In this document: positions 25,825 through 34,380 of the stretch, in pieces
Layout of the letters: each line of letters begins with the position of its first letter
Position numbering within the stretch: position 1 is the first letter of the stretch
Source of the DNA: Flavobacteriaceae bacterium
GTDB lineage: Bacteria > Bacteroidota > Bacteroidia > Flavobacteriales > Flavobacteriaceae
Length of the DNA: 34,515 bases
Assembly (NCBI GenBank): GCA_002690805.1
Contig: NZFW01000035.1
Coordinates: forward strand, 1 to 34,515
Direction of reading: 5' to 3'
Translations under genes and position numbers: made by a program
Notes under the pieces: model-generated
Told to the model about the DNA's origin: nothing
The model's input: only the letters and a program-made list of their open reading frames with translations
The model's database searches: none

Positions 25825-25872
25825 ATTTGCTTTTTTATAATAACTATAAAAGCAACTTTTTATTATAAATTA

Positions 25873-26568
25873 TTAGGTAGTAAAATACCCCTCAAGTTCT
25901 TTTAATGTGGTTTTATTAGTTTCGATATCCTTAATAACTTCTCCCTTTTCAAGTAAAACTATCCTATTGCAAACTTCTGTAACGTGAGTTAAATCATGAC
26001 TAGAAATAAGAAAGGTTGTATTGTGGTTTTTAGAAAAATCTTCAATTAATTTTTTTAAAAGAATTTGGGAACTGGGGTCTAAGTTTGAAAATGGCTCGTC
26101 AAGTATAATTAAATCCGGTGAGCCAATAAAAGATGATGTTATTCCAACTTTCTTTTGATTTCCCTTTGATAAATCTCTAATATATTTTTTCTGATTTAAA
26201 ATTTCTTCATTAAAAAAACTTGAGAATTTTTTAATCCATTGATATAAATTTTCTTTTTCAACGCCTCTTAATTCGGCAATAAATTCAAAATACTCTTCTG
26301 GGGTTAAATAACCTATAATAAAAGTGCTATCGATAAAAGCACTAGTTTTTTCTTTCCATGATTCATCTTTTGAAACTTTAATTCCTTGATTTAGCACTTC
26401 CCCTGAAGTGGGTTCAACCAAATCTAGGAGCAAACTAAAAAGAGTTGTTTTCCCAGCTCCGTTGTTTCCCACTAGTCCAAAACATGATCCTTTAAAGATT
26501 TCAAGATTTGATACATTAAGGACTTGTTTGTCCGAATAGGTTTTTGTTAAATTTTCAATTTTAATCAT
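25873..26568 (-). CDS. ABC transporter ATP-binding protein
   Basis: This 231-residue ATPase has the Walker A motif GNNGAGKTT near residue 34, a Q-loop region, the signature LSKGNQKK (a variant of LSGGQ as in ABC-2 exporters), the Walker B motif LIILDEPFSNLDP, and the switch His in LISSHD. It belongs with the DUF5687 permease gene, which ends 1 nt before it. Together they form an exporter of the ABC-2 type. The substrate is unknown; pairing with DUF5687 is common in Bacteroidota. Confidence 0.92.
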   Translation of the reverse strand: MIKIENLTKTYSDKQVLNVSNLEIFKGSCFGLVGNNGAGKTTLFSLLLDLVEPTSGEVLNQGIKVSKDESWKEKTSAFIDSTFIIGYLTPEEYFEFIAELRGVEKENLYQWIKKFSSFFNEEILNQKKYIRDLSKGNQKKVGITSSFIGSPDLIILDEPFSNLDPSSQILLKKLIEDFSKNHNTTFLISSHDLTHVTEVCNRIVLLEKGEVIKDIETNKTTLKELEGYFTT

Positions 26569-26569
26569 T

Positions 26570-28072
26570 TTAGTTATTTGTGTTATATGCTTCTAATGTT
26601 TTATATTTTTGACTCTTATATACTTTTTCAATTTGTCTAATTAAAAAGCTGTGCAAGATAAGACCTATTAGGCCAGATAATCCCACTAGTAAAATCCCTA
26701 TTTGTTCATTAAATAAGAAGTTCCCTAACCAAAATATTAAAATCGGTAACCCCATCTTAGGAAGAACAAACAAAAACTGTGTAAGACTAAAAGCTTGAGT
26801 ATTTTCAAAAGCCTTTGCTTTTACATTTAACTTCATTGGGCTTTTGTTCAATACTCCAGAGATAAGTGTGATATATCCCCCAAGGCCTAAATTAAAAAAA
26901 GCTGCTGCTATTACTAATGAGTATATTTTTAATCCATAATATAGATAGGGAGTTGCAAGAATTGATGAGATAATTGTTGCTGCTATCATAAGTATTAACT
27001 TAGATTCTAAATATTTTCTGTAAGAAAGGTTTTGAACCATCAAAAGAGAATAATATTCACTATCCCATGAGGGCACATATTGACCAAATGTCATCATGAA
27101 GCCACCTGTTATAAAAACAGAAGCAAACACCAATAACGTACTCATGTCTTTATAAATATCAGGAGTAAAAAAGATTATTCCATAAAATAGAAATAAAAAT
27201 GACATCAAAACAACTTGTCTTGCCCTTACATTTCTAATTATAAGTCTAATATCATTTTTAATTAACATTCCTAATGTTCCAAAACGATTTAAAAAAAATA
27301 AGTTTTGACCTATTATTTTTTCTTTACCCTTTGAAAGAGCTTTGTCCAAATAGCACTGTTTAACTAAAAAATTAAATAACTGGTAGTAAGTTGATATAAG
27401 AATTAAAATAATAACAAATAACCAAATTGGATTTTTATATATATTGTCAAGAATCGAACCGAAAAAAGTGAAAAAATCAAAGTATTCAAATTTTTGAAAT
27501 CCATACAGCAAAATTGTTGTGAGTAAAACTATTTTTAGAATTCTACTGTTTTTATTAACAAGAAAAACTAAATTATTCAACATCCAAGTAATCATCAAGA
27601 GACAAACCCACCAGGAAAAAATTCCAAAAATGCTTCTTCTTGAAAATTCGAATTCATCTCCTGGACCTCCTGAATAAATAAAAACAATTGCAAATGGTAA
27701 AAAATAAAATATAGGAGAGGAGTTATAAATTGAGAAAGTAGACTTTAACATTGTATTTATAACAATTCTTTTTTTTGATATGGGTGTTATTAATAGTTGT
27801 TGTATTTCAGTTGCGGGAAGTGTTTGAAAAAAGTATCTAAAAATAAATCCAAAAATAAAATAATATAAGAGGTATTTGTTTAATACAGTAAGAGGCGATT
27901 GATCAGGAAAATTGTCTTCTAAAAGAAAAACAGCAATTCCACTGAAAAAAATTGCAGCAAGTGAAAAATATATTATAAAAAATCCAATCAAAACCTTAAC
28001 CGCTAGCTTAGCTCCAAACTGTGGAGCTCTGGAAAATTGCTTCCATTTGAGGTCGATAAATTTTGATGTCAT
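26570..28072 (-). CDS. DUF5687 membrane protein (ABC-2 type permease)
   Basis: This 500-residue protein has about 12 hydrophobic segments, starting with KLAVKVLIGFFIIYFSLAAIF, and an N-terminal amphipathic stretch (DLKWKQFSRAPQF) typical of DUF5687. Such proteins resemble two fused ABC-2 permease halves and pair with the ATPase encoded directly downstream. The start is ATG, with a TATGTTTG promoter-like element (minus strand, 28099-28106) about 27 nt upstream. The transported substance is not known. Confidence 0.82.
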   Translation of the reverse strand: MTSKFIDLKWKQFSRAPQFGAKLAVKVLIGFFIIYFSLAAIFFSGIAVFLLEDNFPDQSPLTVLNKYLLYYFIFGFIFRYFFQTLPATEIQQLLITPISKKRIVINTMLKSTFSIYNSSPIFYFLPFAIVFIYSGGPGDEFEFSRRSIFGIFSWWVCLLMITWMLNNLVFLVNKNSRILKIVLLTTILLYGFQKFEYFDFFTFFGSILDNIYKNPIWLFVIILILISTYYQLFNFLVKQCYLDKALSKGKEKIIGQNLFFLNRFGTLGMLIKNDIRLIIRNVRARQVVLMSFLFLFYGIIFFTPDIYKDMSTLLVFASVFITGGFMMTFGQYVPSWDSEYYSLLMVQNLSYRKYLESKLILMIAATIISSILATPYLYYGLKIYSLVIAAAFFNLGLGGYITLISGVLNKSPMKLNVKAKAFENTQAFSLTQFLFVLPKMGLPILIFWLGNFLFNEQIGILLVGLSGLIGLILHSFLIRQIEKVYKSQKYKTLEAYNTNN

Positions 28073-28098
28073 TTCAAAAATTTAGTGGGTTGAAGATA

Positions 28099-28106
28099 CA
28101 AACATA
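28099..28106 (-). promoter_or_regulatory. Possible promoter of the DUF5687-ABC-sprE array
   Basis: On the minus strand TATGTTTG matches the TAnnTTTG element exactly and lies 27 nt before the DUF5687 start. The upstream partner motif is weak. This could drive the long leftward array. Confidence 0.4.
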
Positions 28107-28165
28107 ATTGCTAAAAACAATTATATTAAAAAAGTCCTATAATTTAACTTATTTTCAAAAAAATG

Positions 28166-28173
28166 TAATTTTG
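28166..28173 (+). promoter_or_regulatory. Possible promoter of the PaaE-type reductase
   Basis: TAATTTTG matches TAnnTTTG exactly, 22 nt before the ATG at 28196. No good TTTG lies about 20 nt upstream, so support is partial. Confidence 0.4.
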
Positions 28174-28195
28174 AAAAAAATTATTTTTTAAACGT

Positions 28196-29230
28196 ATGTC
28201 AAAATTTAATTTATTGAAAATAATTAGTGTTGATAAAATAACAGCAGAATCGGTATCATTATCTTTTGAAGTCCCTAAACAAATTAAAAATAATTATAAT
28301 TTTATTCCTGGTCAATATTTGACGTTAGAATTGGAAATTAATAATCTTAAGGTTAGAAGGTCATATTCTATATGCTCTGGACCTGATGAAATTCTTAAAG
28401 TTGGAATTAAAAAAGTTCCCAAAGGAATTTTTTCAAGTTACGTATTAGAAAATGTTAAAGCTGGAGATTTAATTCACGTTGGTGTACCCGAAGGAAAGTT
28501 TACATATCATCCAACAGTTAATAATCAAATTGTAACCGGAATTGCAGCTGGAAGTGGCATTACTCCCATTTTATCGATAGCTAAATCGGTTATAAGTGCA
28601 AATAAAAAAAATGAATTTAGATTAGTCTATGGAAATAAATCTGTCAAAGATGAGATGTTTTCCCTTGAAATTAAAAAATTAAAAAACCTTTATCCAGATC
28701 AATTAAAGGTTATTAATATTTATAGCCAGTCTAACGAAAAAGAAAGCTTATTTGGAAGAATTGATGAGTCAATTATTAATCATTATGAAGCTCTTTATGG
28801 TCTTGCTGATAAATATTTCATTTGTGGGCCTGAAAAGATGATACATTCTGTTTCAGATGTTTTATTTAAAAAAAATATTTCAAAAGAGAATATTTTATTT
28901 GAGTTATTTAAGACTAATACTCAAAAGGTTTCAAAGAGTAATAATACCGAAAACTCAAAACTTGATATTGTATATGAGGGTGTAAAGCATGAATTAAACA
29001 AAATTAGCGGAAAAACTGTTTTAGAAGCAGCAATCGAATCAGATATTGATGTTCCTTATTCTTGTAAAGGTGGAGTATGTAGCAGTTGTATTGCAAAGGT
29101 TGTTGAAGGAAGCGTTACAATGAAAGCTAATCAAATACTTACTGATGAAGAGGTGTCAGAAGGTCTCATACTTACTTGTCAAGCTGAATCCTCAGGTAAA
29201 TATCTCAAGGTTGATTTTGATAACGTTTAG
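28196..29230 (+). CDS. PaaE-type ferredoxin-NADP reductase with 2Fe-2S domain
   Basis: This protein has 344 residues and three domains. A flavin domain carries RRSYSICSGP at about residues 58-67, where R-x-Y-S binds FAD. An NAD(P)H domain has GIAAGSGITPIL near 118 and YFICGPEKMI near 208. The C-terminal plant-type ferredoxin domain has cysteines in PYSCKGGVCSSCIAKV near 289-300 and a last one in LILTCQAE near 330 (C-x4-C-x2-C-xn-C). It passes electrons from NADPH to an oxygenase. PaaE of the phenylacetyl-CoA epoxidase is the closest model, but no paaABC genes are here, so the partner is unknown. It converges with and overlaps the GT9 gene by 4 nt. Confidence 0.88.
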   Translation: MSKFNLLKIISVDKITAESVSLSFEVPKQIKNNYNFIPGQYLTLELEINNLKVRRSYSICSGPDEILKVGIKKVPKGIFSSYVLENVKAGDLIHVGVPEGKFTYHPTVNNQIVTGIAAGSGITPILSIAKSVISANKKNEFRLVYGNKSVKDEMFSLEIKKLKNLYPDQLKVINIYSQSNEKESLFGRIDESIINHYEALYGLADKYFICGPEKMIHSVSDVLFKKNISKENILFELFKTNTQKVSKSNNTENSKLDIVYEGVKHELNKISGKTVLEAAIESDIDVPYSCKGGVCSSCIAKVVEGSVTMKANQILTDEEVSEGLILTCQAESSGKYLKVDFDNV

Positions 29231-30270
29231 ATCTTCTTGTTTTCTAGAACTTCTAAAACTTTTTCAATGATATCTTTTGGAGAAATTGTTCTAAATGCGT
29301 CCTCATATCCTCTAGGGATATGTTTTCCATATATAGAAGTTGGTATCCCTGGATACTTATTTCGGTCTGCACAAATTGAATACTCTTCTGGTTGATCAAA
29401 TGGAGCAAAACCAGCATATGGGTGAGTTTGACCCCAGAGCGTAATCACTGGTATGCCTGCGTTTGCAGCTAAATGACCGTTTAAACTATCCATGCTAATC
29501 ATCAAGTCTAGAAAAGGAAGTGTTTTTATCTGGTCTTTGAAGCTTAACTCCTTAGCTGCATTCCAGCAATTTGAATAGGCATTTGTCCAAATCTCTAATA
29601 AGCTAATTTCTTTTTTTCCAGCACCTAACAAAAATATTTTATGATCTCTTTGAAGAAAAACAATAACCTGTTGCATTAAATCAAGTGGATAGGTCTTACC
29701 TTCATATGATGCAAAAGGTGCAATTCCTATCCATTTTTTTTTGTCAGCATAAAAGAATTCTTTAAGATTTTTTGGAATTGAATTATAATATAACTTTTCA
29801 TTTTTGGTAATATCAATAGGAAAGCCCAAATTTGAAAAAACTTTTGAATACCTAAAAACTGTGGGAGTTAAAGGTTCAAAATGTTTGTTTTTAATTCTTA
29901 TTAAAGCATTTTTTTGTCTCCTTCCTTTATTAATACTTTTTACCTTATATCCTGTAAGCTTAAAACATAAATTAATAACTCGCGTTCTGATAACAAAATG
30001 TAAATCAGCTATATGTGTTGGTCTAATTTTTTTTAGTTTTTTGAATAACTTTAATATTCCTGTAAAACCTGCATACTCATTTTCAATATCAATGGAGAGA
30101 AAGTTTACATTTTCAAATTCATCAAAAATTGGACTCATTTTAGGTCTACTAGCGACAACAAACTCTACCTCAGGATATGATTTAGTCAAGGCTCTTAAAA
30201 CTGGAATCATAATTGCTACGTCTCCAAAAGAAGAAAAACGAAGTATTAATACTTTTTGAGCCCTTTGCAT
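29227..30270 (-). CDS. Glycosyltransferase family 9 (heptosyltransferase-like)
   Basis: GT9 enzymes add heptose or other sugars to the LPS core at the inner membrane. The 347-residue protein shows the N-terminal pattern VLILRFSSFGDVAIMIPVLRAL, with an Asp in the acceptor loop, and the C-terminal nucleotide-sugar block FLDLMISMDSLNGHLAANAG, then IPVITLWGQTHPYAGFAPF. The middle holds KKWIGIAPFASYEGKTYP, also typical. The donor sugar cannot be named. The gene lies 4 nt downstream of DUF4254, a frequent partner of GT9 in Bacteroidota. Confidence 0.87.
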   Translation of the reverse strand: MQRAQKVLILRFSSFGDVAIMIPVLRALTKSYPEVEFVVASRPKMSPIFDEFENVNFLSIDIENEYAGFTGILKLFKKLKKIRPTHIADLHFVIRTRVINLCFKLTGYKVKSINKGRRQKNALIRIKNKHFEPLTPTVFRYSKVFSNLGFPIDITKNEKLYYNSIPKNLKEFFYADKKKWIGIAPFASYEGKTYPLDLMQQVIVFLQRDHKIFLLGAGKKEISLLEIWTNAYSNCWNAAKELSFKDQIKTLPFLDLMISMDSLNGHLAANAGIPVITLWGQTHPYAGFAPFDQPEEYSICADRNKYPGIPTSIYGKHIPRGYEDAFRTISPKDIIEKVLEVLENKKI

Positions 30271-30274
30271 TAAT

Positions 30275-30892
30275 TTATTTTTTTTTCATGTAAAGAATTG
30301 GGTTTAATTCATCATCATTGTACATTTTCATTTGCTTATAAACCTTCATATACTTTTTGCCTTTTGAAATATTTTCCAACAATAAATCAATAGCATTTGA
30401 AAGATCTGTTTTTTGCTCAAGTAAAATATTAAGCTTGTTATTACATGCCACTTTGTGGTCTTCATTGGCATTGGTTCGATTGGCTTCTTCCTTCATATGA
30501 TATATTTTTAATGCTAAAATTGATAGCCTATCGATAGCCCAAGCAGGGCTTTCAGAATTGACTTCTGCATTTTTTAAAACCCTAATATTTTTATATTTAT
30601 TAAGAAAGTAGCTGTCAATATACTCTACCATATCTGTTCTATCTTGATTGGATGAATCAATTTTTCTTTTAAGTTCCATTCCTTTCACAGGATCTATTTT
30701 TGGATCTCTTATTAAGTCTTCATAATGCCATTGAACGGTGTCAATCCAATTTTTTCTGTATAATAAGTGTTGAAATGTATTATCAGGAAACGGGTTTTTA
30801 AATTCTTGATTAACAGTATTTAAAACATGGTATTCTTCAATTACGCGTTCAAATACATCAATAGCTAAATTACTTATCTTATTTATATCCAC
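30275..30892 (-). CDS. DUF4254 family protein
   Basis: This 205-residue, mostly helical cytoplasmic protein has no signal. It matches the DUF4254 pattern: the N-terminal part (LYRKNWIDTVQWHYEDLIRD), then GMELKRKIDSSNQDRTDMVE, PAWAIDRLSILALKIYHM and a C-terminal helix ending KQMKMYND. The function is unknown; it is usually encoded next to a GT9 glycosyltransferase, as here, suggesting a role in lipopolysaccharide assembly. The start is GTG at 30890-30892. Confidence 0.85.
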   Translation of the reverse strand: MDINKISNLAIDVFERVIEEYHVLNTVNQEFKNPFPDNTFQHLLYRKNWIDTVQWHYEDLIRDPKIDPVKGMELKRKIDSSNQDRTDMVEYIDSYFLNKYKNIRVLKNAEVNSESPAWAIDRLSILALKIYHMKEEANRTNANEDHKVACNNKLNILLEQKTDLSNAIDLLLENISKGKKYMKVYKQMKMYNDDELNPILYMKKK

Positions 30893-30922
30893 AGATTTAA
30901 ATGTTATTTATGAGTTTTTACG

Positions 30923-30952
30923 TAAAGATAATATTTGCTAGATGGATTCAAA
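30923..30952 (-). promoter_or_regulatory. Possible promoter of DUF4254-GT9
   Basis: On the minus strand TTTG (30952-30949) and TATCTTTA (30930-30923) are 18 nt apart, close to the Bacteroidota promoter consensus with one mismatch. The upstream box lies in the last codons of the DUF6427 gene. Confidence 0.35.
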
Positions 30953-31879
30953 AGAAAGGTATAAATTGAATAGTGAAAAAAGAAAAAGAGTAATTAAACT
31001 TAGCTCTAAAATAATTTTATTTTTTATGGTCCTGCTGAATAGGCTTAACCCATAACTTACTGGATATATTAAAAGAATTAAAGCTTCCATAGATTTTAAA
31101 AAGCTAATTAGTGCTAGATGAGTAATAAAAAAAGCAATTCTATTATAGCGTGTTCTTCTTTCTAGTATATAGAAATATCTTTTATTTATAAATACTAATG
31201 TTGTAAATGAAACTAATGTAATTATTATAAACATTATAGAAGTAATGTCAATAGTTAATAGTTGATAAAAATTTTCGTTTTGGATAATGGGTTTGTAAAA
31301 AGGAAAACTAATTGAAGAAAAAGTTTTTATCGTCAAAGTTAAAAACCAAGTTATTAAAGACGGAAGTCCAATAGCTAAGATTTTACTGATTCTATAATTA
31401 TCTGCAGGAAGAATTTTTATTGTCAACAAAAAAAAGATGTAAATAAAAAAATATGGAACTATCATAGAAGAAATACTCAATAATATTCCAATTTTAACTA
31501 GTGTCTTTTCTCTCACTTCTGGGAGTGATGAGATATGTTTTAACATTGCAAAATTCATAAAACAAATAGCAGTTATCCATTCTAGATTAATAATGTTACT
31601 TGGTAAAAAAGAAAAAATAACTGGGAATAAAAATAAATGAATACTCGATCTATCAGTGATAGAAATTCCGTCATCTTTTGCTTGTCTTTTTACCCAAGTG
31701 TTATAGAGGTTAAATAAAATAAAGAATAGTATTATGTAAATTAAATATTCTGATAATGAAATATTGATTTTAAGTCGATTGCTATTTTCAATTGTTTTGA
31801 AAATAATTAAAATGATAAGGTACAGATAAGACAAAAAAATTGATGAATATGAGGATTTGCTATATAACTTTGTAAGCAT
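30938..31879 (-). CDS. DUF6427 family multi-pass membrane protein
   Basis: This 313-residue protein has about nine or ten hydrophobic helices and short loops, and no catalytic motif that I can see. It agrees with DUF6427, a family found almost only in Flavobacteriia and typically encoded beside DUF6341 and purD, exactly as here. Typical segments are FLFPVIFSFLPSNIINLEWI and the tail helices near residue 290. The function is unknown. The start region overlaps the promoter of the divergent DUF6341 gene. Confidence 0.75.
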   Translation of the reverse strand: MLTKLYSKSSYSSIFLSYLYLIILIIFKTIENSNRLKINISLSEYLIYIILFFILFNLYNTWVKRQAKDDGISITDRSSIHLFLFPVIFSFLPSNIINLEWITAICFMNFAMLKHISSLPEVREKTLVKIGILLSISSMIVPYFFIYIFFLLTIKILPADNYRISKILAIGLPSLITWFLTLTIKTFSSISFPFYKPIIQNENFYQLLTIDITSIMFIIITLVSFTTLVFINKRYFYILERRTRYNRIAFFITHLALISFLKSMEALILLIYPVSYGLSLFSRTIKNKIILELSLITLFLFSLFNLYLSFESI

Positions 31880-31900
31880 ATTCTGTTTTTATTATCTTTG
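31869..31900 (+). promoter_or_regulatory. Promoter of the DUF6341 gene
   Basis: TTTG at 31869-31872 and TATCTTTG at 31893-31900 are separated by 20 nt, a full match to the Bacteroidota consensus. Transcription would begin a few bases on and reach the ATG at 31920. A perfect dyad, TTATCTT-TGT-AAGATAA (31892-31908), overlaps the -7 box and could be an operator. Confidence 0.65.
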
Positions 31901-31919
31901 TAAGATAAATATTCTAACT

Positions 31920-32150
31920 ATGATGAAAAACTTTTTTAAAGGAATTGCCTATTTATTTGAAGAGGTTTTATTTGTGCCGTTTAATTTTCTAAGGCAGTTA
32001 GAGTTAGATAATTGGTGGCTGGCAAACTTAATTACTTGGGTGTTCTTTTTTGTTGGGATTTGCGCAGCAACATACTGGATTAATCAACTAAGAATTTTTG
32101 ATAAAAAAGGTGAAGAGAATAAAGATCCTTCTGCTCATTCTTTTTTATAG
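31920..32150 (+). CDS. DUF6341 family small membrane protein
   Basis: This 76-residue protein begins MMKNFFKGIAYLFEEVLF and has an amphipathic N-terminus (FNFLRQLELDNWWLANL), one transmembrane helix at about residues 35-55 (LITWVFFFVGICAATYW) and a polar tail ending SAHSFL. It is the DUF6341 pattern, found next to purD and DUF6427 in flavobacteria. The longer reading frame from 31857 would add 21 hydrophobic residues, but the promoter at 31869-31900 lies inside that extension, so ATG 31920 (or 31923) is the real start. The function is unknown. Its stop overlaps the purD stop by 6 nt in convergent orientation. Confidence 0.82.
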   Translation: MMKNFFKGIAYLFEEVLFVPFNFLRQLELDNWWLANLITWVFFFVGICAATYWINQLRIFDKKGEENKDPSAHSFL

Positions 32151-33419
32151 ATCAAAGCCTATATCTTTTCGATAGTAAATGCCTTTAAAATCTATTTTTT
32201 CTAATCCATTATAAGACTTATTTAGTGCCCCCTCCATATTTTCTCCAAGGCCTGTGATGGTTAGAACTCTCCCTCCGGAAGTTATCGTTTTTGAATTTTT
32301 GTCAATAATTGTTCCTGAGTGAAAAACTATAGCGTCTGTCACATCTTTTATACCTTCTATTACATATCCTTTTTTATACTTTTCTGGATATCCTTCGGAA
32401 ACTGCCATTACGGTTGATGCGTACCTTCAATCTATGTCTAATATCTTTTCTTTAAGGCTTTGATTTGATGTTGCTTCGAATAAAGAAACTAAATCATTTT
32501 TAATTCTTGGAATAACAACTTCTGTTTCAGGGTCACCCATTCTGACATTATACTCAATCACTTTAGGTTCGCCACCAACATTAATTAGACCAATAAAAAT
32601 AAATCCTTGATAATTTAGATTTTCATTTTCAAGACCTAATAAAGTAGGTTTAATTATTCTGTCGTTAATTTTTTTTATAAAATCTTTACTTGCAAAAGGA
32701 ACGGGAGAAACCGCACCCATTCCTCCTGTATTTAAACCTTTATCTTCTTCTCCTATTCTTTTATAATCTTTTGCCATTGGAAAAGTAATTCCTGTTTTTC
32801 CATCAGTTAAAACAAAACATGAAAGTTCAACGCCCTCTAAAAATTCTTCAATTACAACTTTATCGGAGGCCTCACCAAACTTTTTATCTATCAACATGGA
32901 TTTAAGTTCTAGCTTAGCCTGATCAATATCATTAATAATTAAAACTCCTTTACCTGCAGCTAAGCCGTCTGCTTTAAGGACATAGGGGGGGGGCATTGTT
33001 TTTAAAAAATCATAGGCTTGTTCTATTGAAGAAGATGTAAACTCAGAGTGTTTAGCGGTTGGAATATTATGACGATTCATGAATTCTTTTGCAAATGACT
33101 TGCTTCCTTCAAGTTTAGCAGAATTTCTTCCAGGACCAATAATACTTACTTTTGATAACTCTTGATCAGACTGAAAAAAATCTTTAATTCCATTAACCAA
33201 TGGTGCTTCTGGTCCCACAATAACCATTTTGATTTTATGATTTATTACTACTTTTCTAATAGCTTTAAAATCATTTATGTCAATCTGAAGATTAGTTGCT
33301 GTTTGAGCGGTTCCAGCATTTCCAGGCGCGGCATATAAATTTTCACATTTTGGACTTTGAGCTATTTTCCAACAAAATGTATGCTCTCTACCTCCTGATC
33401 CAATAACTAAAATATTCAT
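32145..33419 (-). pseudogene. purD: purD, phosphoribosylamine-glycine ligase, with one in-frame TGA
   Basis: PurD joins glycine to phosphoribosylamine in purine synthesis. The frame is complete in length (about 424 codons), in one register and with all domains: VIGSGGREHTFCWKIA at the start, VVGPEAPL-like VIVGPEAPLVNGI, the ATP-grasp block YVLKADGLAAGKGVL, NTGGMGAVSPVP, YNVRMGDPETEVVIPRI, and the C-terminal SGGRVLTITGLG and YYRKDIGF. A single TGA at 32429-32427, after codon 330, splits it into a 330-residue part and a C-terminal part; six more sense codons precede the next ATG. Nothing else is damaged. Explanations are sequence error, a recent nonsense mutation, or readthrough. The frame also contains nine consecutive C (32985-32993). 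Without the C-terminal domain the enzyme is unlikely to work. Confidence 0.85.
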
Positions 33420-33446
33420 TAATAAAATTTATTTAAATATAGGTTA

Positions 33447-34379
33447 TTACTTGTCACTGTCGAAGAATTTTTTGACCTTTTCCTTGAGGCTAAGGGAAAT
33501 TGTAGTGTGGTTTTTTTTAGGTCTAATTTTATTTATATCAATATTTTTTAGATCATTAGTATTACAGCAATAAAAATAATCTGAAAGACCTTCAAGTCTG
33601 CTCTTTTGATTTATATGGTCAAGTCCATCTGTTAAAAAAATTACTTTTACCCCCAATGATATTGCGGGAAGTGCTGTATGAATTCTTGATGTGATAACAA
33701 GTCTAGATTTTGAAATTAAGTCTAATTGTTTTTCTGCAAGAGAAAATTTTTCTTGCTCAGAATATGCATTTGATTTAACAATTTGAGAGCTGTATATAAT
33801 CTTGGAATCTCCCAGCCTTTTAATAAAAGAGTTTAGTCTAATTCTCGACGTTTTATATTTTTTATATTTTTTTGGAAACTTTAAAATATCCAAAATAAAA
33901 CTTTTTAAATTAATTTTTGGTTTAATTCTGTCTATTGCCCCCAAAACAAGAATTCCTTCACCTGTTTTATTTTTGTTTTTATTTTTTAAAGTTAGCGTCA
34001 AACATCCTGAAAAATATGACTCAACTCCATGTTGGGTTAAAACATTTTGGGTATATAAGTCTCTACATCCTATAGGTTCGTGTTTTTTAAAAAATGCAAC
34101 ACCAATGGGCTTAAGCATGTTTTTTACAGCAATTGGGTTGATATGAAAAGAAATCATTAAAGGTTTGATATTGTCTGTTGGTGGCCAATTTTTTGAATTT
34201 TCCATAAACCATCCATTCATTATTAATTTAGTAATTGGACCATTGTATGAATTTAATGCTTCCCTATCTATTGGAACTGCTCTTTCATCAATTAGTTTTT
34301 TTGCAGCTATGCTTTGAATATAGTCGCCTAAATTATTAGATTCTCGATAAAACAAAAAACCCTTTGACTTTGACTTCAT
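33447..34379 (-). CDS. Polysaccharide pyruvyl transferase family protein
   Basis: Members add pyruvate ketals to exopolysaccharide or cell-wall sugars. The protein has about 310 residues from ATG 34377-34379. It has the N-terminal block FYRESNNLGDYIQSIAAKKL, the central GCRDLYTQNVLTQHGVESYF with FSGCLTLTL, and the C-terminal VITSRIHTALPAISLGVKV, all typical of the GT-B-like fold. The frame can be extended to ATG 34418, adding 13 residues, but that overlaps the end of the gene upstream by 38 nt; starting just after its TGA is more natural. The acceptor sugar is unknown. The neighbour supports a surface-polysaccharide locus. Confidence 0.85.
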   Translation of the reverse strand: MKSKSKGFLFYRESNNLGDYIQSIAAKKLIDERAVPIDREALNSYNGPITKLIMNGWFMENSKNWPPTDNIKPLMISFHINPIAVKNMLKPIGVAFFKKHEPIGCRDLYTQNVLTQHGVESYFSGCLTLTLKNKNKNKTGEGILVLGAIDRIKPKINLKSFILDILKFPKKYKKYKTSRIRLNSFIKRLGDSKIIYSSQIVKSNAYSEQEKFSLAEKQLDLISKSRLVITSRIHTALPAISLGVKVIFLTDGLDHINQKSRLEGLSDYFYCCNTNDLKNIDINKIRPKKNHTTISLSLKEKVKKFFDSDK

Positions 34380-34380
34380 T

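Noticed and set aside
29804-30259. 151-codon + strand frame opposite the GT9 gene
   Set aside because: It lies fully antisense to a recognised glycosyltransferase and has no recognisable feature.
31857-31919. N-terminal extension of the DUF6341 protein (MLYNF...)
   Set aside because: A near-consensus promoter lies within it, and family members start at MMKNFF or equivalent.
32145-32408. Separate 87-residue protein
   Set aside because: It is the C-terminal domain of PurD in the same frame as the upstream part; six sense codons connect its ATG to the TGA.
32427-32429. UGA as a reassigned or selenocysteine codon
   Set aside because: Several genes in the window end at UGA with overlapping starts, so it is a stop here; PurD has no selenocysteine tradition and no SECIS-like hairpin was seen just downstream.
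33802-34146. 114-codon + strand frame opposite the pyruvyl transferase gene
   Set aside because: Hydrophobic by composition only; antisense to conserved motifs.
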